Source of the DNA: Hydrogenobaculum sp. 3684
GTDB taxonomy: Bacteria; Aquificota; Aquificia; Aquificales; Aquificaceae
Length of the DNA stretch: 64,000 nt
Assembly: GCF_000213785.1 (NCBI RefSeq)
Contig: NC_015557.1
Coordinates: forward strand, 496,001-560,000
Direction of reading: 5' to 3'
The notes below the pieces were generated by a model that saw only the letters and a list, made by a program, of their open reading frames with translations, was not told the DNA's origin and searched no databases. Positions 43,186 to 51,175 of this stretch are shown one piece after another. Every line of letters begins with the position of its first letter. Within the stretch, counting starts at the first letter, position 1. Position numbers and translations under genes: made by a program.

Positions 43186-43317
43186 ATGGGAAATCTTGGT
43201 TTTCTTCATTTTGAGGGTTTAGGAGCGGTTATATTGGTTATTATAGTAATAGCTGTGGCTGGAGCTCTTTATTTATCTTATAAGCTTGATAAGGGTGAAG
43301 AAGAGGAGATAGACTAA
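43186..43317 (+). CDS. 43-residue single-pass membrane protein
   Basis: ORF beginning MGNLGFLHFEGLGAVILVII and ending in an acidic tail (KGEEEEID), with one strong transmembrane segment (about 13-32). TAAAAT ends 7 nt upstream of the ATG and there is no SD, the same leaderless layout as other genes here. The stop overlaps the convergent ftsY end by 4 nt. Function unknown; hydrophobicity and charge pattern resemble small CcoQ/CydX-like accessory peptides, without real family evidence. Confidence 0.6.
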   Translation: MGNLGFLHFEGLGAVILVIIVIAVAGALYLSYKLDKGEEEEID

Positions 43318-44705
43318 CTAAGTAGAGCGTCTACAAACGTTTCTGGATCAAAAGGATCCAAATCTTCCATTCTTTCGCCATCTGCTGTCATATATATTGG
43401 TAATGCTAAATCCTTACATATAGAGATAACGCTTCCACCTTTGGATGTACCGTCTAGTTTCGTTATCACCAAACCGTTTATATCTACAGCCTCTTTGAAT
43501 ATCTTTGCTTGAGATATAGAGTTTTGGCCTATAGTAGAATCTATAACTAGCAAAGCTTTCTGAGGAGCTTTTTCATAAGCTTTTTGAATAGACTTTTTAA
43601 TTTTTCTAAGCTCATTTATAAGTGGTTCTTTCGTATGTAGCCTTCCTGCCGTATCTATAATTACCACATCATAACCTTCTTCCAAACCTTTTTTAGTAGC
43701 TTCAAAGGCCACCGATGCAGGATCAGCGCCTTCTTGTTTTTTAACTATATCCACTTGAGCCCTCTGAGCCCATACTTCTAATTGCTCTATTGCAGCTGCT
43801 CTAAAGGTATCCGCTGCTCCAAGAAGCACTTTCTTATTTTGAGCCTTGTATATGCTAGCCAGTTTTCCGATCGTAGTGGTTTTACCAGACCCATTAACCC
43901 CTAAAAACAATATAACAAACGGTTTTTCTTTTTCATTTAAAAGCTCAAAAAATAAATCTTTGTTACCACAATTTTTTATAATGCTTAAAAGCTCTTCTTT
44001 CAAAAGTGGTTTAAGCTGTTCTGCTGTCTGTAAATTGCGTTTTATGGCTTCCGTTTTAAGGTTTTCTACAATATTTAACACAAGCTTAACGTTTATATCC
44101 GCTCTTATTAACTTCTCCTCTAATTCCTCAAAAAGCTCTTCATCTATTTTTCTATTTATAAAAATAGTATTTAATAAAATGATATCTTTTGTTTTTTTGA
44201 GGGTTTTGCTTATTTTTTCAAAGAGACTTTCTTTTGGTATATCTACTATTCCTAATATCTTTTTGAGGTCAAACAAAAGCTCTTCTACTTCTTTTTTCTT
44301 ATCGTAAGGAACTATCTGATAAGCTCTATTGATAAATTCTAAAGCCTTCTGGTAATCTCCTATGTGCTTATATAAAAGCCCAATTTTATAAAGGCTGTTA
44401 AAATCTCCTATTTTTAGATATTCCTCTATAGCTTTTGTGATATATCCAGATTCTTCGTATACCAAAGCCCTTTCTGGAGCTGTACCCACATCTTTATACT
44501 TTTCTATAAGCGTATAGGCTTTGTAATATTCGTTATTTTTTAAGTATAAATCAAATAGTATTTTTCTTAGTTCTTCGTTGTCTTTAAAGTTTTCTAATAT
44601 AGATTCTGCTTTAGAGGTTTTACCGCTTTTTATAAGCTCTAGTATAGCTTCTTTAGACCCTTCCTCTGCCTTTTTCTCAGTATCGGACTTTTTCCAAAAA
44701 AACAT
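43314..44705 (-). CDS. ftsY: Signal recognition particle receptor FtsY with TPR-like N-terminus
   Basis: SRP receptor GTPase of 463 residues. The NG domain occupies about 160-463: P-loop GVNGSGKTT (269-277), DTFRAAAIEQL, DTAGRLHTKEPL and TKLDGTSKGG. Instead of the usual acidic A domain, residues about 20-150 look like tetratricopeptide-type helical repeats (GDFNSLYKIGLLYKHIGDYQ, then KALEFINRAYQIVPYDK). The promoter is TTGATA-17 bp-TAGAAT with 6 nt to the ATG, a leaderless design. Confidence 0.93.
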   Translation of the reverse strand: MFFWKKSDTEKKAEEGSKEAILELIKSGKTSKAESILENFKDNEELRKILFDLYLKNNEYYKAYTLIEKYKDVGTAPERALVYEESGYITKAIEEYLKIGDFNSLYKIGLLYKHIGDYQKALEFINRAYQIVPYDKKKEVEELLFDLKKILGIVDIPKESLFEKISKTLKKTKDIILLNTIFINRKIDEELFEELEEKLIRADINVKLVLNIVENLKTEAIKRNLQTAEQLKPLLKEELLSIIKNCGNKDLFFELLNEKEKPFVILFLGVNGSGKTTTIGKLASIYKAQNKKVLLGAADTFRAAAIEQLEVWAQRAQVDIVKKQEGADPASVAFEATKKGLEEGYDVVIIDTAGRLHTKEPLINELRKIKKSIQKAYEKAPQKALLVIDSTIGQNSISQAKIFKEAVDINGLVITKLDGTSKGGSVISICKDLALPIYMTADGERMEDLDPFDPETFVDALLS

Positions 44706-44711
44706 ATCTAT

Positions 44712-44740
44712 ATTCTATATGAAAGTAAAATCTTTATCAA
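44712..44740 (-). promoter_or_regulatory. ftsY promoter, leaderless type
   Basis: TTGATA (44740-44735), 17-bp spacer and TAGAAT (44717-44712) on the minus strand, with only 6 nt to the start codon and no SD. Confidence 0.65.
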
Positions 44741-45160
44741 CTAATTTGCTTTTACATTTATGCAGTTTTTACATACTCCGTAGAGAAAAACCTCTACACT
44801 GGTAGTTCTGGCTATATTATCATTTTTAACACTGCTTAAATCTATAGACACAGGTTCCATATCGTAGATGCTACCACAGTGCTCACATACAAAATGAGAA
44901 TGGGGCTCCATATTTGGGTCAAAATAGGTTTTATCTTCTAAGTAAATAGTCTTTGCTAATCCTATATCTACCAATGTATTGAGGGTATTGTATACTGTAG
45001 ACAAAGATATATATGGAAATCTTTCCTTTACCATACCATAAAGAGCCTCGGCACTAGGATGCTCCTTTGAATTTAAAAATAAATCCAAAACATACTCTCT
45101 CTGTGGAGTTATTTTATATCCTAATTCTCTAAGCTTACTAATTGCAAACGCTTTCTTCAT
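44741..45160 (-). CDS. Fur-family metalloregulator (PerR/Fur-like)
   Basis: DNA-binding regulator of 139 residues. The winged helix contains ISLSTVYNTLNTLVDIGLAK, the Fur recognition helix; HSHFVCEHCGSIYD holds the regulatory histidines and the first CxxC, and CKNC at the C-terminus is the second, so the structural zinc site is complete. It may be PerR (peroxide) or Fur (iron); the ahpC-associated palindrome favours PerR. A palindrome ATAAATTTAAATTTAT (45171-45186) at its own -10 suggests autoregulation. Confidence 0.9.
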   Translation of the reverse strand: MKKAFAISKLRELGYKITPQREYVLDLFLNSKEHPSAEALYGMVKERFPYISLSTVYNTLNTLVDIGLAKTIYLEDKTYFDPNMEPHSHFVCEHCGSIYDMEPVSIDLSSVKNDNIARTTSVEVFLYGVCKNCINVKAN

Positions 45161-45167
45161 AAGAAAG

Positions 45168-45186
45168 AATATAAATTTAAATTTAT
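45168..45186 (-). promoter_or_regulatory. -10 box and palindrome upstream of the Fur-family gene
   Basis: TATATT (45173-45168) ends 7 nt before the start codon, without an SD. It overlaps the 16-bp palindrome at 45171-45186, a plausible autoregulatory operator. Confidence 0.5.
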
Positions 45187-45267
45187 TATTAAAAATGATT
45201 TAAAACATTAAAATATTAGAAAACGAACACAAAATAGCCATTTTCATTTATAATATTAAGATTGCTA

Positions 45268-45341
45268 GTCTCCGTAGCTCAGTAGGATAGAGCGCGAGAT
45301 TCCTAATCTCGAGGCCGGCGGTTCGACTCCGCCCGGAGACG
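45268..45341 (+). tRNA. tRNA-Arg (anticodon CCT)
   Basis: Acceptor GTCTCCG/CGGAGAC, D arm GCTC/GAGC, anticodon stem CGAGA/TCTCG with loop TTCCTAA (anticodon CCT), T arm GGCGG/CCGCC around TTCGACT. Discriminator G at 45341; CCA not encoded. Confidence 0.97.
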
Positions 45342-45439
45342 TATAAAAACTACCGCTATAAAATTTCTATCCTCCTCATTACTTCAACTATTAAAAACCA
45401 AAAATAACATCTATTTTAAATTTACCTCAAATATTTCAC

Positions 45440-45468
45440 TTGATTTCACGAAAAATATGTGATAAAAT
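45440..45468 (+). promoter_or_regulatory. Promoter of the TonB-dependent receptor gene
   Basis: TTGATT (45440-45445), 17-bp spacer and TAAAAT (45463-45468), 34 nt before the ATG; a direct repeat TTTCAC around the -35 might be an operator half-site. Confidence 0.6.
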
Positions 45469-45501
45469 AAAATATGATTTAAAGCTAATGGAGGATAGGA
45501 A

Positions 45502-47565
45502 ATGGTAAAGAGAGCGCTTCTTAGTCTTTGTGTTTTCTCATCTATTGGTCTTGCACAAGATTTTTCAAGTATCTTCTTACTAAAACCTTTAGAAATAATT
45601 GGTAGTTCAAAAGGTTTTGAGGCTTTTAAAAGCAGCAAAACACTCCAAAGAAAAAGCAGTGTGGATTTAGCACAAGCTCTTGACAATCAAGTTGGTATAT
45701 TTAACTATTCCAAAGGTCCTATTGCAAACGATATAGTTTTAGATGGTCTAAACAGAGACAATATAAACGTTTTGATAGATGGGGCGAGGCTCTACGGAGC
45801 ATGTCCAAGTAGGATGGATGTACCAGCTTTTCATATACCTCTAAACTTTCTCCAGGGGATAAAAATCGTATATGGTCCTTACGATGTAACGCATCAAGGT
45901 TCTATGGGTGGCTTGGTAGACGTCAAAACCATATATCCAAAACTTGGATTTCACTCAAATTTATCGTTTAATGCAAACTCTTACGGATTTGTAAATCCAA
46001 ACGTAGAGGCCTCTTACAACAACGGCAAGTTTTACTTTGTAGCAGGGTATTCTTTCAAAACCGCCCAACCTTACAAAGACGCTCACGGTGTCAAAATCAC
46101 AGATTATATACCAAACGAGTATAAATCTAAACCAACCCATGATTTTAACATAAACTCTTACATGACTAAATTTGGCTTTACACCCACCACAAATACAGAT
46201 ATAGGTTTAGAGTATATAAAGCAAAGCGCCAACAACGTGCTGTATCCATTTCTTACTATGGATGCCATATACGATAGATCAAATATTGTTAATTTTCACA
46301 TAGACAAAGAAAACATCTCAAAGGATATCAAAAGTATAAACTTCAAAACTTACTATACAGACGTATATCATCTTATGACAAACCAATATAGAGCTAGTTC
46401 TATGTACATGGCCACCTACGCCCGCACAAAAACCTACGGTTCTTCTATTTCCACAGATGTATTTGATACCACCTTTGGGCTTGATTTTTATAGAAGGGAT
46501 TGGTATGTATTAAATCAAACATCAATGAGCATGAGTCCTCCCTTCATAATCCCAGATGTATTTATTACAAACATAGGTGCTTTTGCTAAAAAAGATTTTA
46601 ATGCTTTTAAAAGCCTAAAAATAAACATAGGCCTTAGAATAGACAATACAAAATCATCACCAGACGGTTCTTTGGTGAAAAAAGACACAAGTATGAAAAA
46701 TTTATACACTTCACTTTATGGAGCATCACCACAAGACAAAGAAGATACATACCTAAGTGGTTATATAAAGCTTAATAAAGCCATTAACCAAAACAACAAT
46801 TTTTACGTTGGCTTTGGACATACTGTAAGAGTACCAGATCCAGAAGAAAGGTACATATATTTTGATTTTGTAAACATGGGGATGGGCAGCAGTATGAGCA
46901 GCAATAGTTATTGGATAGGAAATCCAAACCTAAAACCAGCCCAAAACAACGAGTTTGATATAGGATTTTCCTCTAATTACAACAAATTTTCTATGAACCT
47001 CGATCTTTATTATAGATATATATACGATTATATAACCATAACACAATTTTCTAACTTTTCTAACCCAAATATCCCAAAAGGAAAGATAAACGAATATTGG
47101 AATACAAACGCCTATATGAACGGTGCCAATCTAAGCGCTAAATATTTTATAACAGATACTCTTAGCGTATCATCAGAAACCTCGTACGTTAGAGGCTATC
47201 AAATAACAAATCAAGCTAAGCACATCACAAGCCCAAATCTACCAGATATACCACCTCTTAGAGAAGTCTTGGCGCTAAAATACGACAACAAAACATACTT
47301 TGGTAAGATAGAAACCATCTTAGCAAGCACTCAGGATAAAGTAAACACAGATTTAAACGAGAAAAAAGTACCAGGATATGGTTTGGTAAATGTATCTGGT
47401 GGGATAAATCTTAAAAACGGCATATCGGTGGTGCTTGGGGTTGATAACCTTCTAAATCAAGAGTATTACATGTATAACGATTATTACTCAAATCCTTTCA
47501 ATACAGGAGTAAATTTACCAGAACCAGGACGCACGTTTTATATAAATGCTCAATATAGTTTCTAA
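45502..47565 (+). CDS. TonB-dependent outer-membrane receptor, OprC/NosA-like copper receptor
   Basis: Outer-membrane barrel receptor of 687 residues with signal peptide (about 1-18), plug domain and 22-strand barrel ending in an aromatic F. The plug carries YGACPSRMDVPAF; Cys101 and Met105 form the CxxxM motif, and YHLM (His290, Met292) the HxM motif of the Pseudomonas copper receptor OprC. Several Met-rich loops (SMSMSPPF, MGMGSSMSSNS) also suit copper binding. The TonB box is not obvious. Assignment as a copper importer follows from these two motifs; other substrates remain possible. Confidence 0.85.
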   Translation: MVKRALLSLCVFSSIGLAQDFSSIFLLKPLEIIGSSKGFEAFKSSKTLQRKSSVDLAQALDNQVGIFNYSKGPIANDIVLDGLNRDNINVLIDGARLYGACPSRMDVPAFHIPLNFLQGIKIVYGPYDVTHQGSMGGLVDVKTIYPKLGFHSNLSFNANSYGFVNPNVEASYNNGKFYFVAGYSFKTAQPYKDAHGVKITDYIPNEYKSKPTHDFNINSYMTKFGFTPTTNTDIGLEYIKQSANNVLYPFLTMDAIYDRSNIVNFHIDKENISKDIKSINFKTYYTDVYHLMTNQYRASSMYMATYARTKTYGSSISTDVFDTTFGLDFYRRDWYVLNQTSMSMSPPFIIPDVFITNIGAFAKKDFNAFKSLKINIGLRIDNTKSSPDGSLVKKDTSMKNLYTSLYGASPQDKEDTYLSGYIKLNKAINQNNNFYVGFGHTVRVPDPEERYIYFDFVNMGMGSSMSSNSYWIGNPNLKPAQNNEFDIGFSSNYNKFSMNLDLYYRYIYDYITITQFSNFSNPNIPKGKINEYWNTNAYMNGANLSAKYFITDTLSVSSETSYVRGYQITNQAKHITSPNLPDIPPLREVLALKYDNKTYFGKIETILASTQDKVNTDLNEKKVPGYGLVNVSGGINLKNGISVVLGVDNLLNQEYYMYNDYYSNPFNTGVNLPEPGRTFYINAQYSF

Positions 47566-47599
47566 TCTAGATGACCGCTTTTTGTCAATTCCTAAAACA

Positions 47600-47644
47600 G
47601 CCTCCGGAAAACGCTTTGTCCATCCATAACTACCTTCCGGAGGC
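47600..47644 (+). terminator. Hairpin after the copper-receptor gene, probable terminator
   Basis: GCCTCCGGAA (47600-47609) and TTCCGGAGGC (47635-47644) form a 10-bp GC-rich stem with a 25-nt loop, followed by CCTCCTTTTATT. The large loop and modest T run make it less typical than a normal terminator. Confidence 0.55.
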
Positions 47645-47726
47645 CCTCCTTTTATTGAGCTTTTAATATGATTTGGAAAATATATATTCAAGTTATAATA
47701 AACCATTGTGTATAACAAAATTAGTT

Positions 47727-47732
47727 TATAAT
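47727..47732 (+). promoter_or_regulatory. -10 box upstream of the ArsR-like gene
   Basis: TATAAT ends 9 nt before the ATG at 47742. No SD is seen, so the mRNA leader is at most a few bases. Confidence 0.5.
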
Positions 47733-47741
47733 ATTTTTGTT

Positions 47742-48053
47742 ATGAGTATAGAAGTAGACAAAGAAGAAACCTTGGTAGATATAGCCGAGTTTTTAAAAGC
47801 TTTAGGGCATCCCATTAGGCTTAAAATAGTGGAATTATTGATAGAACATAAACAGTGTGTAAAAAACCTTGGAGATGTGCTAGGTATCCCACAGCCAAAT
47901 ATATCTCAGCACCTTGCCATACTTCGCTCAAAAGGTATTGTAGGATGGAAAAGAGAAGGAGCTATAATATGTTATTTTATCAAGGACAAAAGAGCAATAG
48001 AAGTTTATAATTTATTGTGTAAGGAGGTTCAAGATGGCACAAAATGTTGTTGA
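47742..48053 (+). CDS. ArsR-family regulator, possible persulfide/redox sensor
   Basis: Winged-helix protein of 103 residues; HTH segment NLGDVLGIPQPNISQHLAIL. Cysteines at 39, 77, 93 and a CC tail. Cys39 in the second helix and Cys93 in the last helix sit where SqrR/BigR-type sensors hold their reactive pair, while the ArsR CxC metal site is absent. ATG at 47742 is preferred over an upstream in-frame start at 47673, which lies before the promoter. It overlaps trxA by 20 nt, so it likely regulates the thioredoxin operon, possibly also sulfide genes (inference). Confidence 0.82.
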   Translation: MSIEVDKEETLVDIAEFLKALGHPIRLKIVELLIEHKQCVKNLGDVLGIPQPNISQHLAILRSKGIVGWKREGAIICYFIKDKRAIEVYNLLCKEVQDGTKCC

Positions 48054-48360
48054 ACTTACAGACGCTAACTGGGAAAGTGAGGTCATAAACTCCTCAGTTC
48101 CAGTTTTGGTTGATTTTTGGGCACCTTGGTGTGGACCCTGCAGAATCATAGCCCCAGTCGTTGAGAAACTAGCCGGTGAGTTTGCTGGCCAAATAAAGGT
48201 AGGTAAGCTAAACACAGACGATAACCCAGGTGTATCCATGAGATACGGTATAAGAGCTATACCTACTATAATGATGTTTAAAAATGGCGAAGTAGTAGAC
48301 ACAAGAGTAGGTGTCCAACCAGAAGATAGCTTAAGAAAGATGATCAAAAACAATTTATGA
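48034..48360 (+). CDS. trxA: Thioredoxin
   Basis: Cytoplasmic dithiol reductant of 108 residues with the active site FWAPWCGPCR and the cis-proline RAIPTIMMFKNGE. AAGGAGGTTC just upstream inside the arsR-like gene gives a good SD. It overlaps the regulator by 20 nt and trxB by 4 nt. It can serve ArsC and the peroxiredoxin encoded elsewhere in the window (inference). Confidence 0.96.
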   Translation: MAQNVVELTDANWESEVINSSVPVLVDFWAPWCGPCRIIAPVVEKLAGEFAGQIKVGKLNTDDNPGVSMRYGIRAIPTIMMFKNGEVVDTRVGVQPEDSLRKMIKNNL

Positions 48361-49295
48361 TAAACACTCATAAAATTTACGATTGCATAATAATTGGTGG
48401 AGGTCCGGCCGGTCTTACAGCCGGGCTTTATTGTGCTAGAGCGAAGATGGATGTAATACTTTTGGAAAAATCAACACTTGGTGGCCAAATAGCTATAACG
48501 GATTTAGTAGAAAACTATCCTGGGTTTCCAGAAGGTATAAGCGGCAAAGAACTTACAAGCAAATTCAAAGATCAAGCTGAAAGATTTGGTCTTAAAATCC
48601 ATAGGCAAGGTGTGATATCTGTGAAAAACGACGATAATAATATTAAAATCCTTCAACTTGACAATGGATCAGAGTTAAGAGCGAAAACCGTCATAATTGC
48701 CACTGGTGCCCGTATGAGGACCCTTGACGTACCAGGCGAGAAAGAATTTTTAAATAGAGGTGTATCTTATTGCGCTACTTGTGATGGTGCTCTTTTTGAG
48801 GATGTACCAATAGCTGTTGTCGGCGGTGGTGATTCTGCAACGCAAGAAGCGATCTTTTTAACACGCTTTGCCTCAAAAGTTTACCTAATACACAGAAGAG
48901 ATAAACTAAGGGCAAAACCACTTCTTCAAGACAGAGTTTTCTCTAATCCAAAAATAGAGTTTGTACCAAACAAAGTGGTAAAAGCCATCCAAGGTAGCGA
49001 TTTTGTTAATTCTTTATTGTTGGAAGATACTAAAACCGGTGAACATTCTATCTTATCCGTAGATGGTGTCTTTATATTTATAGGTATGATACCGGCCACA
49101 GATATAGTAAAAGATTTGGTAGAGTTAGATGAGTATGGATATATAAAGGTTAACGACAATATGGAAACTTCAGTACCAGGCATATTCGCTGCTGGGGATT
49201 GTAGAAGTGGTCAAACAGGTCAAGTTGTCGTTGCTGCTGGAGAGGGTTGCATAGCCGCAATGTCCGCTGAAAGATATCTACAAAATTCCGAATAA
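48357..49295 (+). CDS. trxB: Thioredoxin reductase
   Basis: FAD/NADPH flavoenzyme of 312 residues reducing thioredoxin. Visible: CIIIGGGPAGLTAGLYCARA, the redox CATC in VSYCATCDGALFED, the NADPH-binding VVGGGDSATQEA and GIFAAGDCRSGQTGQV. Standard length. It overlaps trxA by 4 nt, completing an arsR-like/trxA/trxB unit. A PilZ gene follows 6 nt later. Confidence 0.95.
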   Translation: MINTHKIYDCIIIGGGPAGLTAGLYCARAKMDVILLEKSTLGGQIAITDLVENYPGFPEGISGKELTSKFKDQAERFGLKIHRQGVISVKNDDNNIKILQLDNGSELRAKTVIIATGARMRTLDVPGEKEFLNRGVSYCATCDGALFEDVPIAVVGGGDSATQEAIFLTRFASKVYLIHRRDKLRAKPLLQDRVFSNPKIEFVPNKVVKAIQGSDFVNSLLLEDTKTGEHSILSVDGVFIFIGMIPATDIVKDLVELDEYGYIKVNDNMETSVPGIFAAGDCRSGQTGQVVVAAGEGCIAAMSAERYLQNSE

Positions 49296-49301
49296 GATTT
49301 A

Positions 49302-50360
49302 ATGAATACTTTACAACAGGCGGTAAATATATGGTATAGCAGTTCCAACACTACAAATATAATAATAGTTTTATGGATGCTTTTAACTGTTATATTTTTA
49401 TTTTTTTTAATACCATATTTGATAGTAGAAATTAAAAAAAGAAACAAAATAAAAGAAGATTTTTTCAAAAAAGCCAAAGAATATGGACTAACAGAGTTGG
49501 AAGCTGAATTGTTGTGGAAATATTCTAAAGATTATAGATGGAACATATCTTTAGTTTTTAATAATAAAAAGGTTTTTGAAATAATAGCATCAAAGATCTT
49601 AAAAAACGATACATCTCTTGCGGATATTATAACCCAATTAAGACATAAGCTTGGTTTTGAAAAAGTGCCATGGTTCTTACCTATATCTAGCACAAAAGAC
49701 ATAGAGCTATATCAAAGCGGAAAGATTTTGTTTAACGAAAGACAATACGACGCTGTTGTATGGGATAAAGACGAAAAATATATCTATCTAGCACTTTACA
49801 ACATAAACAAAAGCCCTATCAAGATAGGAGATGTTATAACGTTTAGTTTTATCACTCAAGACTACGTTCAAACATCTTTTACTTCAAAAGTTGTTGGAAT
49901 ATCTCAAGATTCTGGTAGAATTTTGTACAAGTTAGAGCATTCAGATAAAGTTACAAGGACACCTATCAGGGACGCAGTAAGAATTGAGTTGAGTTTAAAA
50001 GCACATATATACATTCCTACATCCGAAGAACTGGAAGCTTATGAAAAAGAAAAGATTTTACCAGAACCAGAAGAAGATAATCTTATAGAAGGAGTGATAA
50101 AGGATTTGAGTATAGGAGGAACAAGGTTTTGCACCAGTAAATCTTTGCCAGATCTTCAGAAGGTATTTGTAAAGTTCCATATATACAATAAAGATTTGAT
50201 AATATTTGGTACCATAAGAAATAAATTTGATGCTATAGACCATTTTTGTTATGGTATAAAATTTGAAAGTCTAACAAAAGAGCAAGAAGAGGATATAAGA
50301 AGCTACATAATAGAGCAACAAAGACTTTTAGTTAAATCTTACAAGTTAGGTGAGTTATGA
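49302..50360 (+). CDS. PilZ-domain protein with N-terminal membrane helix
   Basis: Protein of 352 residues, c-di-GMP effector candidate. One transmembrane segment at about residues 19-41 is followed by a cytoplasmic region and a C-terminal PilZ domain (about 225-345). The c-di-GMP ligands are visible: RTPIR (RxxxR) and DLSIGG (D/NxSxxG). Its N-terminal part (FFKKAKEYGLTELEAELLWK) resembles the YcgR-N-like helices of other Aquificales PilZ proteins. It overlaps the next gene by 4 nt. With flagellar motAB and pilT in the window, motility control is a reasonable guess. Confidence 0.85.
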   Translation: MNTLQQAVNIWYSSSNTTNIIIVLWMLLTVIFLFFLIPYLIVEIKKRNKIKEDFFKKAKEYGLTELEAELLWKYSKDYRWNISLVFNNKKVFEIIASKILKNDTSLADIITQLRHKLGFEKVPWFLPISSTKDIELYQSGKILFNERQYDAVVWDKDEKYIYLALYNINKSPIKIGDVITFSFITQDYVQTSFTSKVVGISQDSGRILYKLEHSDKVTRTPIRDAVRIELSLKAHIYIPTSEELEAYEKEKILPEPEEDNLIEGVIKDLSIGGTRFCTSKSLPDLQKVFVKFHIYNKDLIIFGTIRNKFDAIDHFCYGIKFESLTKEQEEDIRSYIIEQQRLLVKSYKLGEL

Positions 50361-51175
50361 ATGTAAAAAAACACGTTGTATTGATAGGCGTTGGTAACAT
50401 GGGCAATAAATACCTAAACGTACTAAAGCAATTAACCAATGATATTATACTTTGTGATAGAGATGTTAATAAAATATTAGATAAAGGATTTCCCTATGTA
50501 TGCGATATAGGTGATTTAAATTCATCTATTTCTAAGGCTATCATAGCAACAGACCCTACTCAACATGTAAATATAGCAAAAATGTTGTTAAAAACTGGAG
50601 CTGATATACTTATAGAAAAACCACCAGCCACATCTTATGAAGAGTTTATGAGCTTATCAGAATTCAAGAATAAAATATGGATATCAGAAATTGAAAGATT
50701 CTCGCTTTGCATAAAAGAATTTCCAAAACACATAAAGCCAAAATACATAGAGATCAAAAGACTAAACAAAGGAAGAGGTTATATAAATCCTATATGGGAT
50801 TTAGCTTGGCATGATCTCTACAATCTATTGTATTTGTTTGGAGATGTTACAATAGAAAACGTTAGAGTTGGACACGTCTGGGAGCTAACAGGAAAAGTAA
50901 ACAATGAAACACCGTTTCAGCTGCAAGTAGCTTGGAATCACCATTTTATAGATAGGAGTTGGACTGTTCATACCAACAAAGGAAGCATCTTTATGAATTT
51001 TGCAGATGAAGAAATTATTTTAGAGGATGGGACTTCCTATACGAGAAAAGATGGCAACAAGCTTATGGATATGTTAGAGCAGTTTTTAGATGGCTTAGAA
51101 GATGAATCTTTTGATAGAGCAGCTAAAATATTAAAAATGTTAGATAATATAAAAGATGAAATTGGTAGTATATAA
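50357..51175 (+). CDS. GFO/IDH/MocA-like NAD(P)-binding oxidoreductase
   Basis: Protein of 272 residues with an N-terminal Rossmann fold (VVLIGVGNMGNKYLNVL) and the EKPPA segment typical of the GFO/IDH/MocA family. The C-terminal domain has WDLAWHDLYNLLYLFG, with the conserved histidine seen in MviM-like enzymes. It is shorter than usual for the family (about 330). Substrate unknown. It overlaps PilZ by 4 nt and the RNase G gene by 20 nt. Confidence 0.8.
   Translation: MNVKKHVVLIGVGNMGNKYLNVLKQLTNDIILCDRDVNKILDKGFPYVCDIGDLNSSISKAIIATDPTQHVNIAKMLLKTGADILIEKPPATSYEEFMSLSEFKNKIWISEIERFSLCIKEFPKHIKPKYIEIKRLNKGRGYINPIWDLAWHDLYNLLYLFGDVTIENVRVGHVWELTGKVNNETPFQLQVAWNHHFIDRSWTVHTNKGSIFMNFADEEIILEDGTSYTRKDGNKLMDMLEQFLDGLEDESFDRAAKILKMLDNIKDEIGSI

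Noticed and set aside
47515-47718. 67-codon minus-strand ORF reading KGGPPEGSYGWTKRFPEAV in part
   Set aside because: It runs across the hairpin at 47600-47644 and the end of the copper-receptor gene; no SD and the pattern is explained by the inverted repeat.
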